Positions 7,760-16,198 of a stretch of 64,000 nt of DNA are shown here, piece after piece. Position 1 is the first letter of the stretch, and every line of letters begins with the position of its first letter. This DNA is from Nitriliruptor sp040882055 (GTDB taxonomy: Bacteria; Actinomycetota; Nitriliruptoria; Nitriliruptorales; Nitriliruptoraceae), in NCBI GenBank assembly GCA_040882055.1, contig JBBECA010000065.1, positions 1 to 64,000 of the forward strand, in the 5' to 3' direction. The position numbers were made by a program, and so were the translations under genes. The notes below the pieces were generated by a model that saw nothing but the letters and a program-made list of their open reading frames with translations, was not told the DNA's origin and did no database searches.

Positions 7760-9358
7760 TCAGCCGATGTCGCGGCGTCGGAACCCCACCACCCCGAACG
7801 CCCCCAGTGCGACGGCGACGGCCAGCAACGCCAGGATCGGCAGTGCCGCGACCGGCTCGGCGGGGACCTGCGGCGCGTGGGTGAACGGCGACAGGTTCAA
7901 GGCCCACTGGTCGAGCTGCAGGACGGGTCCGAGCTGGCCGAGCAGGAGGAAGGCCCCCAGCGCGCCCCACGCCAGCCCGAGCAGGCGCGGCAACCACCCG
8001 AACACCGCGACGGTCGAGCCGGCGACGACCAGGACGGCCGGCGTCTGGGCCAATGCGGCGCCGGCCAGCCGCGGCGCCTGCCCGAGGTCCCCGATCCGCA
8101 GCCCGTGCGCCAGGCCCTCCCCCGCCCCCGCGACCGCCAGCAACCAGGCGCTGCCGACCACGGCGATCGCGACGTGGCCAGCGAGCCACGCCGACCGGGT
8201 GACCCGCGTGGCCAGGACCGGCTCCGCCCGCAGATCCGTCTCCTCGGTCCGGGCGCGGAGCAGCGCCGACACGGTGTAGATCGACACGATGACCGCGAGG
8301 ACGCCCATCGTCGTCGCGATGAACGCATCCACCAGCACCTCCGCGCCCCCCATGCGCTCGAGCATCGCGGCCGCGCCCGCCACGTCGTCGATGAGATCGC
8401 TGACGCTCTCGGCCACGAACCCGTACACCAGGCCGACGGCGACCATGCCGACCGTCCACCCGAGCAAGGTGCCGCGCTGCAACCGCCACGCCAACGCGAG
8501 CGGGCTGGCCAGCCACGGCGCCGCTTCCGGCGCCCCGAGCCGTGCCGGTAGCAGGCCCGATCCGGTGTCGCGCCGCTCGACCAGCAGGTAGGCGACGGCC
8601 GTACCGACGACCACCAGCGCGAGCATCACCCCGAGCACCCACCAGCGCTCGCCGGCGAAGGGCTGCACCTCGGTGCTCCAGCCGACCGGGGACAGCCACC
8701 GCAGCCAGGTCGGACCGTCGTCGCCGGCGCCGTCCGCCACCGCCCGGATCAGGAACGCCACCCCGAGCACGGCACCCGCCAGGCCGGTGGCTCCGCGGGC
8801 GGTCGAGGCCAGCTGCGCGGTCACCGCCGCGATGGCGGCGAACATCGCCCCCGTGCCGGCGTACACCGCGCCCAGCGCGACCGCACCGGCGACCGCCTCC
8901 CCCTGGACGGTGAGCCCGGCGGCCACGAACGCACCGATCAGGGAGCAGGCGCCGAACGCGACGATCAGCGCCGCGGTCAACGGCGCACGGTGGCCGACGA
9001 CGGTCGAGCCGACGAGGTCGAGGCGGCCGGCCTCCTCCTCGGCGCGGGTGTGGCGGGTGACGGTCTGCAACGCCATGAGCGGCACCAACACCATCTGGAA
9101 GAAGCTCATCCGCCACGTCACCAACCCGCCGACCGACCGCGGATCCTGCAGCGGGCCGAGCAGAGCACCGAACGCCGGGTCGGCCGCCACCGATCCGCCG
9201 AGCTGGCGCCGGGACGCCTCGTCGGGGTACAGCTCGCCGACCGCCGACGCGAACACGACCACGACCCCGAGGACCGCCAGCACCCAGACCAGCAGACGGA
9301 CGCGGTCGAGGCGCAGCCCGAGCCGGACCAACGCCCAGGTGCCGGTGATCGACCTCAC
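7760..9358 (-). CDS. ABC-2 type exporter permease, 532 aa
   Basis: This is a polytopic membrane protein with about twelve hydrophobic segments arranged as two six-segment halves. It resembles the long permeases of actinomycete antibiotic exporters (tetronasin/TetAB-like group). The first segment follows RLGLRLDRVRLLVWVL; a large extracytoplasmic loop after it carries LGPLQDPRSVGG. The cytoplasmic ends DTGSGLLP and RRRDIG are typical for ABC-2 proteins. It would work with the ATPase encoded directly upstream, whose stop overlaps this GTG (GTGA, 9355-9358). The substrate is not evident; self-protection against a lipophilic compound is the usual role in this group. Confidence 0.85.
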   Translation of the reverse strand: MRSITGTWALVRLGLRLDRVRLLVWVLAVLGVVVVFASAVGELYPDEASRRQLGGSVAADPAFGALLGPLQDPRSVGGLVTWRMSFFQMVLVPLMALQTVTRHTRAEEEAGRLDLVGSTVVGHRAPLTAALIVAFGACSLIGAFVAAGLTVQGEAVAGAVALGAVYAGTGAMFAAIAAVTAQLASTARGATGLAGAVLGVAFLIRAVADGAGDDGPTWLRWLSPVGWSTEVQPFAGERWWVLGVMLALVVVGTAVAYLLVERRDTGSGLLPARLGAPEAAPWLASPLALAWRLQRGTLLGWTVGMVAVGLVYGFVAESVSDLIDDVAGAAAMLERMGGAEVLVDAFIATTMGVLAVIVSIYTVSALLRARTEETDLRAEPVLATRVTRSAWLAGHVAIAVVGSAWLLAVAGAGEGLAHGLRIGDLGQAPRLAGAALAQTPAVLVVAGSTVAVFGWLPRLLGLAWGALGAFLLLGQLGPVLQLDQWALNLSPFTHAPQVPAEPVAALPILALLAVAVALGAFGVVGFRRRDIG

Positions 9359-10335
9359 CGCGGTCCCGCCGCGTCCGGCTCGTCGCCCCGTGCTCGGGGC
9401 GCCGTGTGGTCGCCCCGTGCTCGGGGCGCCGTGTGGTCGCCCCGCGTTCGGGGCGCCGTGTCGTAGTGGCGCAGGAACAGCTCCTCGAGCGTCGGCGGGC
9501 GGCTGACGAGCCGACGGATCCCGACCTCGGCGAGCCGCGCCATCACGGCCCGCATCGCGGCGCCGTCGACCTCGAACTCGACGCGGTCGCCGGCGACGGC
9601 GAGCTCGTGCACACCCGGCAGCGAGGCGAGGTCGTCGGGGAGGGCGTCGAGGTCAGCGTCGATGGAGGTCCGGGTGAGGTGACGGAGCTCGTCGATGGTC
9701 CCCGACTCCACGATGCGGCCGGCGCGGATGATGCTGACCCGGTCGCACAGCGCCTCCACCTCGCTGAGGATGTGGCTCGACAACAGCACGGTCCGGCCGA
9801 GCTGGTCCTCCTCGATCACGGCACGGAACTCGGCCTCCATGAGCGGGTCGAGCCCCGAGGTGGGTTCGTCGAGGAGCAGCAGCTCGACGTCGGAGGCGAG
9901 CGCGCTGATCAGCGCGACCTTCTGCCGGTTGCCCTTCGAGTAGGCGTGGCCCTTCTTGGTGGGGTCGAGCTGGAAGCGTTCGATCAGGGCATCGCGCCGG
10001 TGGCGGTCGAGGCCGCCGCGCAGACGGCCGAGCAGGTCGATGATCTCGCCACCGGACAGCTGCGGCCACAGCTCGACGTCGCCGGGCACGTAGGCGAGAC
10101 GGCCGTGGAGCTCGGTGACGTCGCGCCAGGGGTCCCCACCGAGGAGCGAGGCGCTGCCACCGTCGGCACGCAGCAGCCCGAGGAGGATCCGCAGGGTGGT
10201 GGTCTTGCCCGCACCGTTCGGTCCGAGGAAGCCGTGGACCTCACCGGTGGCGACGGTGAGGTCCACGCCGTCGAGCGCCACGGTCGCACCGAACGACTTC
10301 CGGAGCGCCTCGATCTCGATGGCAGGTCGGTCCAC
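9355..10335 (-). CDS. ABC exporter ATPase with a repeated C-terminal tail
   Basis: This is a 326-aa nucleotide-binding subunit. Walker A is GPNGAGKTT (38-46), the signature region is YSKGNRQKVALISAL, Walker B/D-loop is LLLLDEPTSGLD, and the switch histidine lies in LLSSHIL. It powers the permease encoded after it. From about residue 292 the normal family C-terminus (LEELFLRHYD) is followed by a run built from three 27-bp repeats, each encoding a nine-residue unit around PRARGDHTA. This tail is not part of the family fold and appears to be a recent expansion. Translation of the permease is coupled through a GTGA overlap immediately after the tail. Confidence 0.9.
   Translation of the reverse strand: MDRPAIEIEALRKSFGATVALDGVDLTVATGEVHGFLGPNGAGKTTTLRILLGLLRADGGSASLLGGDPWRDVTELHGRLAYVPGDVELWPQLSGGEIIDLLGRLRGGLDRHRRDALIERFQLDPTKKGHAYSKGNRQKVALISALASDVELLLLDEPTSGLDPLMEAEFRAVIEEDQLGRTVLLSSHILSEVEALCDRVSIIRAGRIVESGTIDELRHLTRTSIDADLDALPDDLASLPGVHELAVAGDRVEFEVDGAAMRAVMARLAEVGIRRLVSRPPTLEELFLRHYDTAPRTRGDHTAPRARGDHTAPRARGDEPDAAGPR
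9382..9462. repeat. Three tandem 27-bp repeats with internal palindromes
   Basis: Units lie at 9382-9408, 9409-9435 (identical) and 9436-9462 (diverged by a few bases). Each contains CGCCCCG and CGGGGCG around a 4-nt centre, so each copy can form a 7-bp hairpin in RNA. The array stays in frame and extends the ATPase C-terminus just before the permease start. The hairpins may also act on mRNA stability or on the ATPase:permease ratio. Confidence 0.85.
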
Positions 10336-10365
10336 CGCGGTCCCTCTCGATGGGGGACCCGGAAC

Positions 10366-10983
10366 CTACGCCTGTGGGCGGTCGTTCCCGCGTTCATCGC
10401 GGATCCGATCGGCGTCGCTCCGACCCGTATCCGTGCCCGCATCCGTCCGGCCCGCATCCGTCCGGCTCGCATCCGTCCGGCCGGCGTGGGCCGGGTCGTC
10501 GTGGGGCGGCGGACCGTCGTCGGTGGTGCGCCGGCTCGCGTCGTCCGCGTCCTGATCGGGGAGCAGGTCGTTGGCCTGATCGCGCTCGTCCTTCGCGGCT
10601 GCCTCGCGCTCCTCCGCGGTCCGGAGCTTCTCCTGCGCGTCAGCCTCGACCTTCGCCGCGCGCTCCTCGGCCTCGGCCTTCTCACGACGAGCCCGAGCGA
10701 GCTTCTCCTCGGCCTCACGTTCCGCCTGCGCGGTCCGCTCCTCGGCGGTGGCCTTCTCGTGACGGGCACGCGCGAGCTGCTCCTCAGCGGCCGCCTTCTC
10801 CTTCTGCGCTGACGCGCTCAGGCGCTCCGACTCCCGCAGATGGCCCTGCGCCTCCTCCCGCGCCTGCGCCTCCTGCTCACGCTTGCGCTCCTTCTGCTTC
10901 GCACGGATCTTCGGCAGCAGCAGCGCGACCGCGATCACGATGATGACGACCACCACGATCGCCACGATCATCCAGGTCTCCAC
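10366..10983 (-). CDS. Single-pass membrane protein with a long coiled coil
   Basis: This is a 205-aa protein. Residues 5-24 form one hydrophobic helix (IVAIVVVVIIVIAVALLL). A charged Lys/Arg/Glu/Ala-rich helix follows (about 28-140) with heptad-like repeats (EERTAQAEREAEEKLARARREK type), predicting a coiled coil. The C-terminal 60 residues are disordered and contain TDAGR-type repeats encoded by three 15-bp DNA units at 10438-10482. The topology suggests a short outside end and a cytoplasmic rod. I know no named family; similar proteins tether envelope or division components. The start is GTG 10983. Confidence 0.65.
   Translation of the reverse strand: METWMIVAIVVVVIIVIAVALLLPKIRAKQKERKREQEAQAREEAQGHLRESERLSASAQKEKAAAEEQLARARHEKATAEERTAQAEREAEEKLARARREKAEAEERAAKVEADAQEKLRTAEEREAAAKDERDQANDLLPDQDADDASRRTTDDGPPPHDDPAHAGRTDASRTDAGRTDAGTDTGRSDADRIRDERGNDRPQA
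10438..10482. repeat. Three tandem 15-bp repeats
   Basis: Units of CGCATCCGTCCGGCC start at 10438, 10453 and 10468, the second with one change. They lie in the 3' end of the coiled-coil gene and encode RTDAG-type pentapeptides on the minus strand. Confidence 0.85.
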
Positions 10984-11326
10984 GTCGGGCCTCCTTCAGA
11001 GGGTCGGAGCGTCAGAGGTTGGCGCCCTTCTTTCGTCCACCTTCGCGGCGTGGCCGGTCGTGTGGACCCCGTTCACCCCCGCCCTTCGGGCAGGAACGGC
11101 GAACGGTGGCCGTTCGTCCGCGACCACCGCTCCGCACCGTCACCGCCGCCGACGGGCGGCCGTGTGGACGGGTTGGCCACCGACCGAACGGTGGTGTCTC
11201 CATCCGTTTCCACGATGCCCGACGTCCGTCCGTGGGGGTTCACCGCTGGTCACATGCCGACCACGCACCGATAGTGGTCTCCGAGGCACGACGACCCGCC
11301 TGCCGACCCGATCCAGAGGAGCCAGC
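10984..11326. promoter_or_regulatory. 343-bp divergent intergenic region
   Basis: No gene is visible. The segment separates two divergently transcribed membrane-protein genes and must hold both promoters. It contains a 7-bp palindrome (CGAACGG/CCGTTCG, 11100-11116). The 10-bp word CGAACGGTGG occurs twice (11100-11109 and 11185-11194), suggesting a shared regulator site. A GATAGT hexamer at 11270-11275 could be the -10 for the rightward gene. Confidence 0.35.
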
Positions 11327-11851
11327 ATGGGACTCGCTGACCGGAACAACGACCGACACGACGGCCGGACGGGCACGCGTTCCGACGACCCGTCCGTCGT
11401 CCACGACGCCCGCGACGACCACGACCGCGGCCGGAACGACACCCGCGACGACCGCCACCACGACGACCACCGTGACGACCACCGGACCGCCGACCGCACC
11501 CCCCGCGGTGACGCCGTCGTCGTTCAGGAGCGCCGCTCCGGCGCCGCCGTCGCCGCCCTGATCCTCGGTCTGATCGCGCTGGTGCTCTCGATCGTCCCCG
11601 TCCTCGGGCTCATCGGCTCGGTGCTGGGCGTCGTCGCCATCGTGCTCGGCATCATCGGCGTGAGCCGTTCACGCAAGGCCGCCATCAAGGGCGCCGGCAT
11701 GGCCGTCACCGGCATCGTCGCCGGTGTGCTGTCGCTGGTCCTCGGAGCCGCCGGGATCGCCCTGTTCGGTGACGCCGTGTCCGAGCTCGAGGAACCGGCT
11801 TCGGACGTCGCCGAGGAGATCCAGACCGAGGCTGAAGACCTGACCAACTGA
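11327..11851 (+). CDS. DUF4190-like small membrane protein with His/Asp/Arg-rich head
   Basis: This is a 174-aa protein. Residues 1-60 are almost entirely Asp, Arg and His (DRHHDDHRDDHRTADR type) and would be disordered. Residues 73-112 form two closely spaced transmembrane helices with a GLIALVLSIVPVLGLIGSVLG pattern typical of DUF4190. A third hydrophobic stretch spans 128-149, and the acidic end reads EELEEP-like. The His/Asp head might bind metal, but this is only composition. ATG 11327 has an AGAGGA site six bases upstream. A perfect hairpin terminator follows the gene. Confidence 0.7.
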   Translation: MGLADRNNDRHDGRTGTRSDDPSVVHDARDDHDRGRNDTRDDRHHDDHRDDHRTADRTPRGDAVVVQERRSGAAVAALILGLIALVLSIVPVLGLIGSVLGVVAIVLGIIGVSRSRKAAIKGAGMAVTGIVAGVLSLVLGAAGIALFGDAVSELEEPASDVAEEIQTEAEDLTN

Positions 11852-11875
11852 TCCACGCGCAGGGCACGTAACGGG

Positions 11876-11906
11876 GGGAGGGACCGCCATCTCGGCGGTC
11901 CCTCCC
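11876..11906. terminator. Bidirectional terminator between convergent genes
   Basis: A perfect 13-bp stem (11876-11888 with 11894-11906) with the 5-nt loop ATCTC lies between the DUF4190-like gene and the convergent gene ending at 11952. The symmetry would serve both transcripts. Confidence 0.8.
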
Positions 11907-11951
11907 GTGTGTCCGCTCAGGCAGCCTGGCGTCCGGCCTCCGATCCGATGA

Positions 11952-12719
11952 TCAGAACAGGCTGCGGAGCCGGTCGACGAGCTCGTCGAAGAAGCCCTCG
12001 ACCTCCTCGGTGTCGATGTCCGGCACCTCGAGGCCGTCACCACCCGTCCCGTCGCCCGACCCCTCGCCGGAGCCGTCACCGGAACCGCCCTGGTCGGGCG
12101 ACGCCTCACGCTCGTCCAGGCTCGCCTCACGTTCGTCGAGGTCCGCCTCGCGCTGGTTGAGCGCACCCTCACGCTCGTCGAGCGCCGCCTCGCGTTCGTC
12201 GAGCGCCTGCCGCTGCGCGTCGAGGTCGGCGTCGCCCGCACCGACCGTCGCCTCGGCCTCCGACGCCCGCTCCTCGAGCGCCTCGTTCTCGGCCTGTAGC
12301 TCATCGCGTTCCGCCTCGAGCTCGGCGACCTGCTCCTCCGACGACGCGACCTCGCCATCGACCGCATCGTCACCGCCGGCGACGAACGCGACGATCACCG
12401 CGAGCAGGATCCCGGCGGCCACACCGGCGAGGCCGATCGCCCAGTCGCGGCCACGGTTCCGTTCCGGTTCCCGCGCGTCGACCACCCGCTCCTCGTCCAT
12501 CGGGCGCTCCTCCCCCGGCGGACGGTTCGGGACGACCGTGTAGCCGTCGTCGTCGCTGACCGGATCGATCGCGCGCGTGGGGTCGGAGCTCCCCGGTGGA
12601 TCCACGCGCCGGGTGGCGCCGGGGTCCTGTCCACCGACCGGGTCCACGCGCCGCGTCGCACCGTCATCGGTCGGCCCCACCCGCCGTGTCGGGTCTCCCG
12701 AGCTGGGTCCATCGCTCAC
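11952..12719 (-). CDS. Membrane-anchored protein with repeats and coiled coil
   Basis: This is a 255-aa protein. Residues 8-52 hold four spaced TRRVDP-like repeats. One transmembrane helix lies near 95-115 (LAGVAAGILLAVIVAFVAGG). It is followed by a Glu/Ala-rich coiled coil (about 122-205) whose end is a run of LDEREA-type heptads. A Gly/Ser/Asp-rich linker and a short amphipathic helix ending DRLRSLF close the protein. The TRRV units could be docking or phosphorylation sites, as seen in actinomycete kinase substrates with Thr-rich cytosolic heads; that is inference. The overall plan matches the 10366-10983 protein, hinting at a functional set. Confidence 0.65.
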   Translation of the reverse strand: MSDGPSSGDPTRRVGPTDDGATRRVDPVGGQDPGATRRVDPPGSSDPTRAIDPVSDDDGYTVVPNRPPGEERPMDEERVVDAREPERNRGRDWAIGLAGVAAGILLAVIVAFVAGGDDAVDGEVASSEEQVAELEAERDELQAENEALEERASEAEATVGAGDADLDAQRQALDEREAALDEREGALNQREADLDEREASLDEREASPDQGGSGDGSGEGSGDGTGGDGLEVPDIDTEEVEGFFDELVDRLRSLF

Positions 12720-12836
12720 GTCGTCGCCTCTCGTCTCGTCGCCAGAACCTAGCGAGCGGCGGCGTCACGTACCGCGGACCGCTGCCCGGCCCTCACCGCA
12801 GCCCGACCTCACGCCCCCCGCCCCCACCCGTGCCGC

Positions 12837-14443
12837 TCAGTCGCCCGTGCGGTCCTCGAGGTCGATCCCCGGGGGCGAGACGTCCTCACGCGGCGGCGAG
12901 GCAGGCTGGGCCGCACCCCGCGCCCGCTCGATCAGCGCCGCGAACCTCGCCGCCTGGACGTCGCCGGTGGCCTCGAGCTGGTCGATCACCTCGTCGAGGT
13001 CGACCGCCACGTGACGCGAACCGCGCAGGTCCTCGGCCGCCGCCGCCACCGCCGCGGCGACCTCGAAGGTCACCGATCCGGGGCTCGCCTCGCCGCCCTT
13101 GGCCGCGATGTTCCGGACCTGGGTGCCACCTTCGATCGCCTCGGTCAGCTCGTTCGCCTCGCCGCTGGCCGGGTCGGCCCAACGCACCGTGACCGTGCCG
13201 AGGTCCCCGTCGCCGCCGGGCACCAGCTCGTACAGCGCCGTGACCGCGTGACCGGTGCCGACGAACCCGCCGCCGACCGCGTCGTCGCGGAGGTCCTCCT
13301 CCTCGAGCAGCCGGTTCTCGTACCCGATCAGCCGCCACGAGCTGACCGCAGCTTCGTCGAAGTCGACCTGCGCCTTCACGTCGTGGGCGACCGGTTCGAG
13401 CACGGCCAGACCCTCGCTGTACAACGCCTCGGCCTCCTCCTGCCGATCGATGTAGGCGTAGCCACCGCCCGAGTCGTTCGCGAGGCGTTCGAGCAGCACG
13501 TCGTTGAAGTTGTCCATCCCCACCCCGACGCTGTGCAGGACGATGCCGTCCTCGGACTCGTCGGCGATGCGGGACAGGATCTGTTCGGGCCCCGTCGCGC
13601 CCACGTTGGCGACCCCGTCGGAGAACAGGACCACCGCGTTGGTCGCGCCGTCGTCGAAGGCCGCCCGCGCGGTGTCGAACCCGAGGGCGATGCCCGCCTC
13701 GGCGTTGGTGGACCCATCCGCGGTCAGCGAGGCGACCGCCTGCCGGACCTGCGCCGCATCGGCGGTCGGTTCGCTCACGACCCGCGCCTGATCGCCGTAC
13801 TCGATCACCGCGACCCGGTCCCCCTCACCGAGCTGCGCGAGCAGGCCGTCCGCCGCATCCTGCACCAGCTCGAGCCGCCCGTCGGACATCGAGCCGGAGG
13901 TGTCGATCACCAGGGTCACGACGGTCGGCGCACGTTCGACGTCGCGGGTCGCCTGGAGCCCCACGCGGAGCAGCTGGGTGTCAGCTTCGGTGCCCGCCGC
14001 AAATCCCAGGTCGGGAAGCCGACGTCGGTGTGGATCGCCCAGGTCTGCCCGGGAGCGGGGTCCGGGTAGCGGTGGTCGACCGCGTTCACCCACTCCTCGA
14101 CGCGGATGGCCTCGGCCGGGGGCAGGACGCCCTCACGGTCGAGCCACGCCTGAGCGAGGGTGAACGAGGCGGTGTCCGCGTCGGTCGCGAACGTCGAGGT
14201 GGCCAGTTCGTCGGTCGGCACGAACGCGCCGACGCCGTAGTCGGCGAAGGTCACGTCGGTCGGGAACCGGCCCTCGGGGGGCACCGGTTCGGGGGCCGCC
14301 ACGTCGCCTCCGGCGGACTCCGCGGCTTCCCCGCCCGGATCCTCGACGGCCTCGGTGGCCGCCTCGTCGGCGCCGCCACCGGTACAGGCCGTCGCCGCCA
14401 ACACCAGCGCGCCCAGCCCCGCGATCGTCCGTCCCGTCCTCAT
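12837..14443 (-). pseudogene. VWA-domain lipoprotein (YfbK-like) with one frameshift
   Basis: From ATG 14443 the first frame gives a lipoprotein signal (LAATAC lipobox, Cys20) and the VWF-A N-terminal region (FATDADTASFTLAQAWL, IRVEEWVNAVDHRYPDP). The second frame carries LLRVGLQATRD, the MIDAS motif VIDTSGSM, a TADGSTNAEAG strand, LFSDGVANVG and a C-terminal domain to 12837. The frames join if one base is added at the TTT run (coding strand) at about 14001-14003, restoring a protein of about 535 aa, normal for this family. Such proteins sit on the outside of the cell membrane and bind divalent metal through MIDAS; partners are unknown. Decay or a sequencing indel are both possible. Confidence 0.75.
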
Positions 14444-14636
14444 CTGGCTCTCCTGTCGCCTCGTGGGTCGCGAGGTGGGACGTCCCGACCCGCTGGCGGT
14501 TCCGACGAAGGGCCGGGGACCTACGACGACAGCGACGAGGGACCGGGAACCACGGACCGACCGTCCACACACGAGCGGCGCCCGGGACCGTGTGGCCGGG
14601 GGCGTCGCCGTGTCTTCCGGTGCCGAGCGCCGGGGT

Positions 14637-15362
14637 TCAGCTGAGTCCCGCGGCTTCCACGTCACCGTGCGACACGGTGGCCGGATAGTCGGTCCCCACC
14701 GCAGGGTCCCACAGATCGTCGAAGAACGAGGTGGTGCCGTCGGCTCCGGCGGACGAGAAGCTGATGTGCACGTGGTCGGTGTGCGGGCTCGCGCCGGTGT
14801 AGGGCTGCCAGCCAGCCTCGGGGCGAGCCGCCTGCCAGATCTGCCCGTCCCAGATGACGTAGAGGACGCCGGCCCGTCGGGCGATGGCGTGCGGCTCGCC
14901 GGTCTCGTCGGTGGCCAGCAACCAGTCGAGCATCTCGTCGGCGGCCGCGGCGTCGTCCGGATCGTTGGCGTCGAGCATCCAGTCCCAGGCGCGGCCCTCC
15001 TTGTGCTCGCTGGCGCCGCCGACCGAGCAGTCCCGCGAGATGCCGCCGTCGGTGGTGTCGGGGTAGGCGGCCAGGACCACGTCGCGGAAGGTGGTGACAC
15101 CGACCCGTTCCGCGGGGTCACAGACGACCTGCGGCTCGTGGCCGGCGTAGGCCTCGGGGGCTGCGGTCGGGACCTCGGGTTCGGCCGGGGCGGGAGCCGC
15201 GAGAGGTTCGGGCGCGGCGGAGACGGTGAAGCCCTGACCGCTGCCCGGCGACTCGGCCGGTCCGGCGGGCACCACCGTCCCGATGATCGCGGGCGTGGCG
15301 AGGGCGGCGACCGCCAGGGCGGCCAGGGAGGGGAGGTGTCGCGGGCGTACGGGTGCGCGCAT
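14637..15362 (-). CDS. Secreted ARB_07466-like (extensin-type) protein
   Basis: This is a 241-aa protein. An N-terminal signal segment (residues 10-33, LAALAVAALATPAII) is followed by an Ala/Pro/Glu-rich linker. A C-terminal domain carries the run SEHKEGRAWDWMLDAND, then a YVIWDGQIW strand and ASPHTDHVHISFS. These match the ARB_07466-like C-terminal domain found in many actinomycete cell-wall proteins, often beside peptidoglycan hydrolases. The two His/Asp clusters (SEHKEGRAWDW and HTDHVHIS) look like a metal site, as in peptidase M15-type folds. ATG 15362 was chosen because it gives the signal peptide directly. Confidence 0.8.
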   Translation of the reverse strand: MRAPVRPRHLPSLAALAVAALATPAIIGTVVPAGPAESPGSGQGFTVSAAPEPLAAPAPAEPEVPTAAPEAYAGHEPQVVCDPAERVGVTTFRDVVLAAYPDTTDGGISRDCSVGGASEHKEGRAWDWMLDANDPDDAAAADEMLDWLLATDETGEPHAIARRAGVLYVIWDGQIWQAARPEAGWQPYTGASPHTDHVHISFSSAGADGTTSFFDDLWDPAVGTDYPATVSHGDVEAAGLS

Positions 15363-15630
15363 GGAGGACCACCGTGGGGAGCACCACCAGCATCGATCGG
15401 CGGTGGAGGGCGGGAGCGTCCGCGCGACTGAGGACGTCGGCGCGGCGTCGGGGACCGGGAGGCGTCGGCCGGGGCGGTCAGCCGAGGATCGGCCAGCTGC
15501 GACCGGTGACGGCACGAGGTGGTGGGAGCGGTACCGGATCACCCCCGGTGGCCGGGGGCGTGGCCCCAAGGTGACGACCGAACCGCGGTTGGCGAGCCAC
15601 CGAGCGCGCAACGCGCCCCGGGAAGAAGCA

Positions 15631-15657
15631 GGCCCCGGCGTGTGTCACGCCGGGGCC
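15631..15657 (-). terminator. Hairpin terminator of the DUF1330 gene
   Basis: A 12-bp perfect stem (15631-15642 with 15646-15657) with a 3-nt loop lies 23 bp past the stop of the leftward DUF1330 gene. The rest of the 317-bp gap (15363-15679) is upstream DNA of the secreted-protein gene with no clear motif. Confidence 0.7.
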
Positions 15658-15679
15658 CGGGTGGTTCAGCTGCTGGTGG

Positions 15680-16045
15680 TCACCAGGGCGTGGTCGGCTG
15701 CAGGGTCGCCTCGAGGAGCGCCTCGGTGCGCAGGTGGGTGACCTCCTGGTACCCGGGGTCGGCGACCATCCGCGAGAACGACGCCCGGTCCGGGTAGCGG
15801 ACGCAGAGCACCGCGTCCCAGGCCTGACCGTCCTCGGCCACCAGCGCGGTGAAGCCCGAACCCGCGTACAGCACCTTCCCCCCGTAGCGGGGCAGGAACG
15901 TCTTCTCGAGGTGAGCCGCGTACTCGGCGTACCGCTCGCGCCCGCCGTCGGGACGGAATCGCAGCAGGTTCAGCATCACGACGGGACCCCCCGGGTCCTC
16001 GGCGAGGAAGCGCTTCAGGTCGGCGCCGGTCGGATCGATGGCCAC
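15680..16045 (-). CDS. DUF1330 domain protein
   Basis: This is a 121-aa protein of the ferredoxin-like DUF1330 family: VVMLNLLRFRP strand, YAEYAAHLE helix, then a KVLYAGSGFTALV strand, an AVLCVRYPDRASFSRM segment and a C-terminal RTEALLEA helix. These are dimeric alpha/beta-barrel-like proteins of uncertain enzymatic role. GTG 16045 is preferred because the conserved region starts eight codons later and GGAG lies upstream; longer starts add a Pro/Thr-rich piece. It is a single gene closed by a strong hairpin. Confidence 0.7.
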   Translation of the reverse strand: MAIDPTGADLKRFLAEDPGGPVVMLNLLRFRPDGGRERYAEYAAHLEKTFLPRYGGKVLYAGSGFTALVAEDGQAWDAVLCVRYPDRASFSRMVADPGYQEVTHLRTEALLEATLQPTTPW

Positions 16046-16110
16046 GGAGGTGCTCCAGGTCGGTTGGTCGGTCGGGCGGTGCGGAGCCGCCGAGTCGAGC
16101 ACACCTCACC

Positions 16111-16116
16111 TAGCGT
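16111..16116 (+). promoter_or_regulatory. -10-like TAGCGT before the ion channel gene
   Basis: This hexamer lies 82 bp upstream of the channel GTG. The same word recurs before the PEBP gene (17927-17932), in the 19311-20089 region (19474-19479) and before the gene at 63916 (63877-63882), which supports a real sigma70-type -10 consensus of TAGCGT/TACGCT in this genome. Confidence 0.4.
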
Positions 16117-16198
16117 CAGCCACCGAGCGCCGTGGTCCCCACCCGCGACCCCGACGCTGACCGCCCACCTCGCCCACCTCGCCCGACCGGAGAGCGCC

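Noticed and set aside
9382..9462. CRISPR array
   Set aside because: The three repeats have no spacers between them and stay in frame within a gene.
15363..15680. c-di-AMP (ydaO) riboswitch upstream of the secreted wall protein
   Set aside because: Such genes often carry one, but the conserved GACAGCT and GGGGTGAA-type cores are not present in the leader.
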